Source of the DNA: Clavibacter sepedonicus
GTDB taxonomy: Bacteria; Actinomycetota; Actinomycetes; Actinomycetales; Microbacteriaceae
Assembly: GCF_000069225.1 (NCBI RefSeq)
Contig: NC_010407.1
Span: 496,001-560,000, forward strand
Reading direction: 5' to 3'
DNA: 64,000 nucleotides
Shown here: piece by piece, positions 63,622 through 64,000 of the stretch
How the letters are laid out: each line of letters opens with the position of its first letter
Position numbering within the stretch: the first letter of the stretch is position 1
The notes under the pieces: model-generated
What the model was told of the DNA's origin: nothing
What the model saw: the letters and a program-made list of their open reading frames with translations, nothing else
Databases searched by the model: none
Position numbers and translations under genes: made by a program

Positions 63622-64000
63622 TTGTCTGCCGCTTCCTTCTCGATCTCGTCCTTGACGAGGTCGGACTCCATGTCCTTCGCCACCTCGCGCTGGCCCGTGA
63701 GGGTGCCGAGGTCGGTGTCGTGGTGGGCGCCGAGGTAGGCGTCGATGACGGCCGGGTCGCTCATCACGGTCGAGGGCGGGCCCTCGGCGACGATGCGGCC
63801 CTCGGCCATGACGACCACCCAGTCGGCGATCTCGTTGACCATGTGCATGTCGTGCTCGACGAACAGCACGGTCATGCCCTCGGTCTTGAGGTCGAGGATG
63901 TGGTGGAGCAGCGACTGCGTGAGCGCCGGGTTGACGCCGGCCATGGGCTCGTCGAGCATCACGAGGTCGGGCTTCGTCATGAGCGCGCGCGCCATCTCGA
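63618..64000 (-). CDS. livG: LivG, branched-chain amino-acid ABC ATPase (partial, 3' end)
   Basis: 127 C-terminal residues inside the window; the 5' end lies beyond the right edge. Visible: MARALMTKPDLVMLDEPMAG (end of signature helix and Walker B), LFVEHDMHMVNEIADWVVVM (H-loop His), IVAEGPPSTVMSDPAVIDAY. An extra ~35-residue charged tail after AYLG (HHDTDLGTLTGQREVAK...) is longer than usual for LivG. Confidence 0.93.
   Translation of the reverse strand, partial: EMARALMTKPDLVMLDEPMAGVNPALTQSLLHHILDLKTEGMTVLFVEHDMHMVNEIADWVVVMAEGRIVAEGPPSTVMSDPAVIDAYLGAHHDTDLGTLTGQREVAKDMESDLVKDEIEKEAADK

Overview
The window is a chromosomal segment of a very G+C-rich actinobacterium of the family Microbacteriaceae, most likely Clavibacter. 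This is inferred from the codon use, the leaderless TAnnnT promoters, the gene content (kdp locus, Pls/PosA-type adenylation protein, GAF-ANTAR proteins, a small family of secreted proteins) and two IS481-family elements in CTAG targets. The two insertion sequences and the many broken genes (nonsense, frameshift, internal deletion, IS-truncated) would fit a host-adapted, decaying lineage such as C. sepedonicus. That species call is inference only.

Layout. 1-4.4 kb: kdp potassium-ATPase operon read leftwards (27-aa leader ORF, kdpF, kdpA, kdpB, start of kdpC). 4.4-6.5 kb: an Imm-5-like small protein and a complete hipBA toxin-antitoxin pair with three operators phased by 26 bp. 6.5-11.4 kb: TSUP exporter, frameshifted F420 reductase-like gene, two GAF-ANTAR regulators, HAD hydrolase, frameshifted unknown gene and tRNA-Ser(CGA). 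11.6-15.4 kb: NarL-type two-component system divergent from an ABC exporter. 15.4-23.9 kb: a variable region poorer in G+C. It holds an HNH protein, a DUF3883 nuclease-like protein and a broken SNF2 helicase, then an IS481 element exactly between the helicase fragment and a truncated Pls/PosA-like gene, a GntR pair and an unknown membrane protein.

23.9-26.7 kb: Lrp/AsnC regulator with dimethylargininase and ornithine aminotransferase (arginine catabolism). 26.9-34.1 kb: secreted-protein cluster (two intact paralogues and one pseudogene), epimerase, internally deleted BenE, M23 peptidase, SGNH-like protein, SRPBCC protein and another secreted protein. 34.3-45.2 kb: OYE reductase, second two-component system, PGPGW protein, TetR-controlled MFS exporter, two tandem luciferase-like monooxygenases (one with two amber codons), quinone reductase and a membrane/secreted pair of unknown function. 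45.5-49.4 kb: cysK-cysE-trmH, a leaderless HTH regulator and a second IS481 element inserted at its stop codon.

49.5-64 kb is core: coaA, glmS-acpS-alr-(alr-tsaE fusion)-tsaB-(rimI-tsaD fusion), a DUF4190-like membrane protein, a THUMP-like methyltransferase, groES with two CIRCE operators, rarD, and branched-chain amino-acid transporter genes (binding protein, livF, partial livG). The glmS-to-tsaD block joins cell-wall precursor supply (GlmS, alanine racemases) with the t6A tRNA-modification genes tsaE, tsaB and tsaD, two of them as fusion proteins. G+C statements and motif counts were made by eye.
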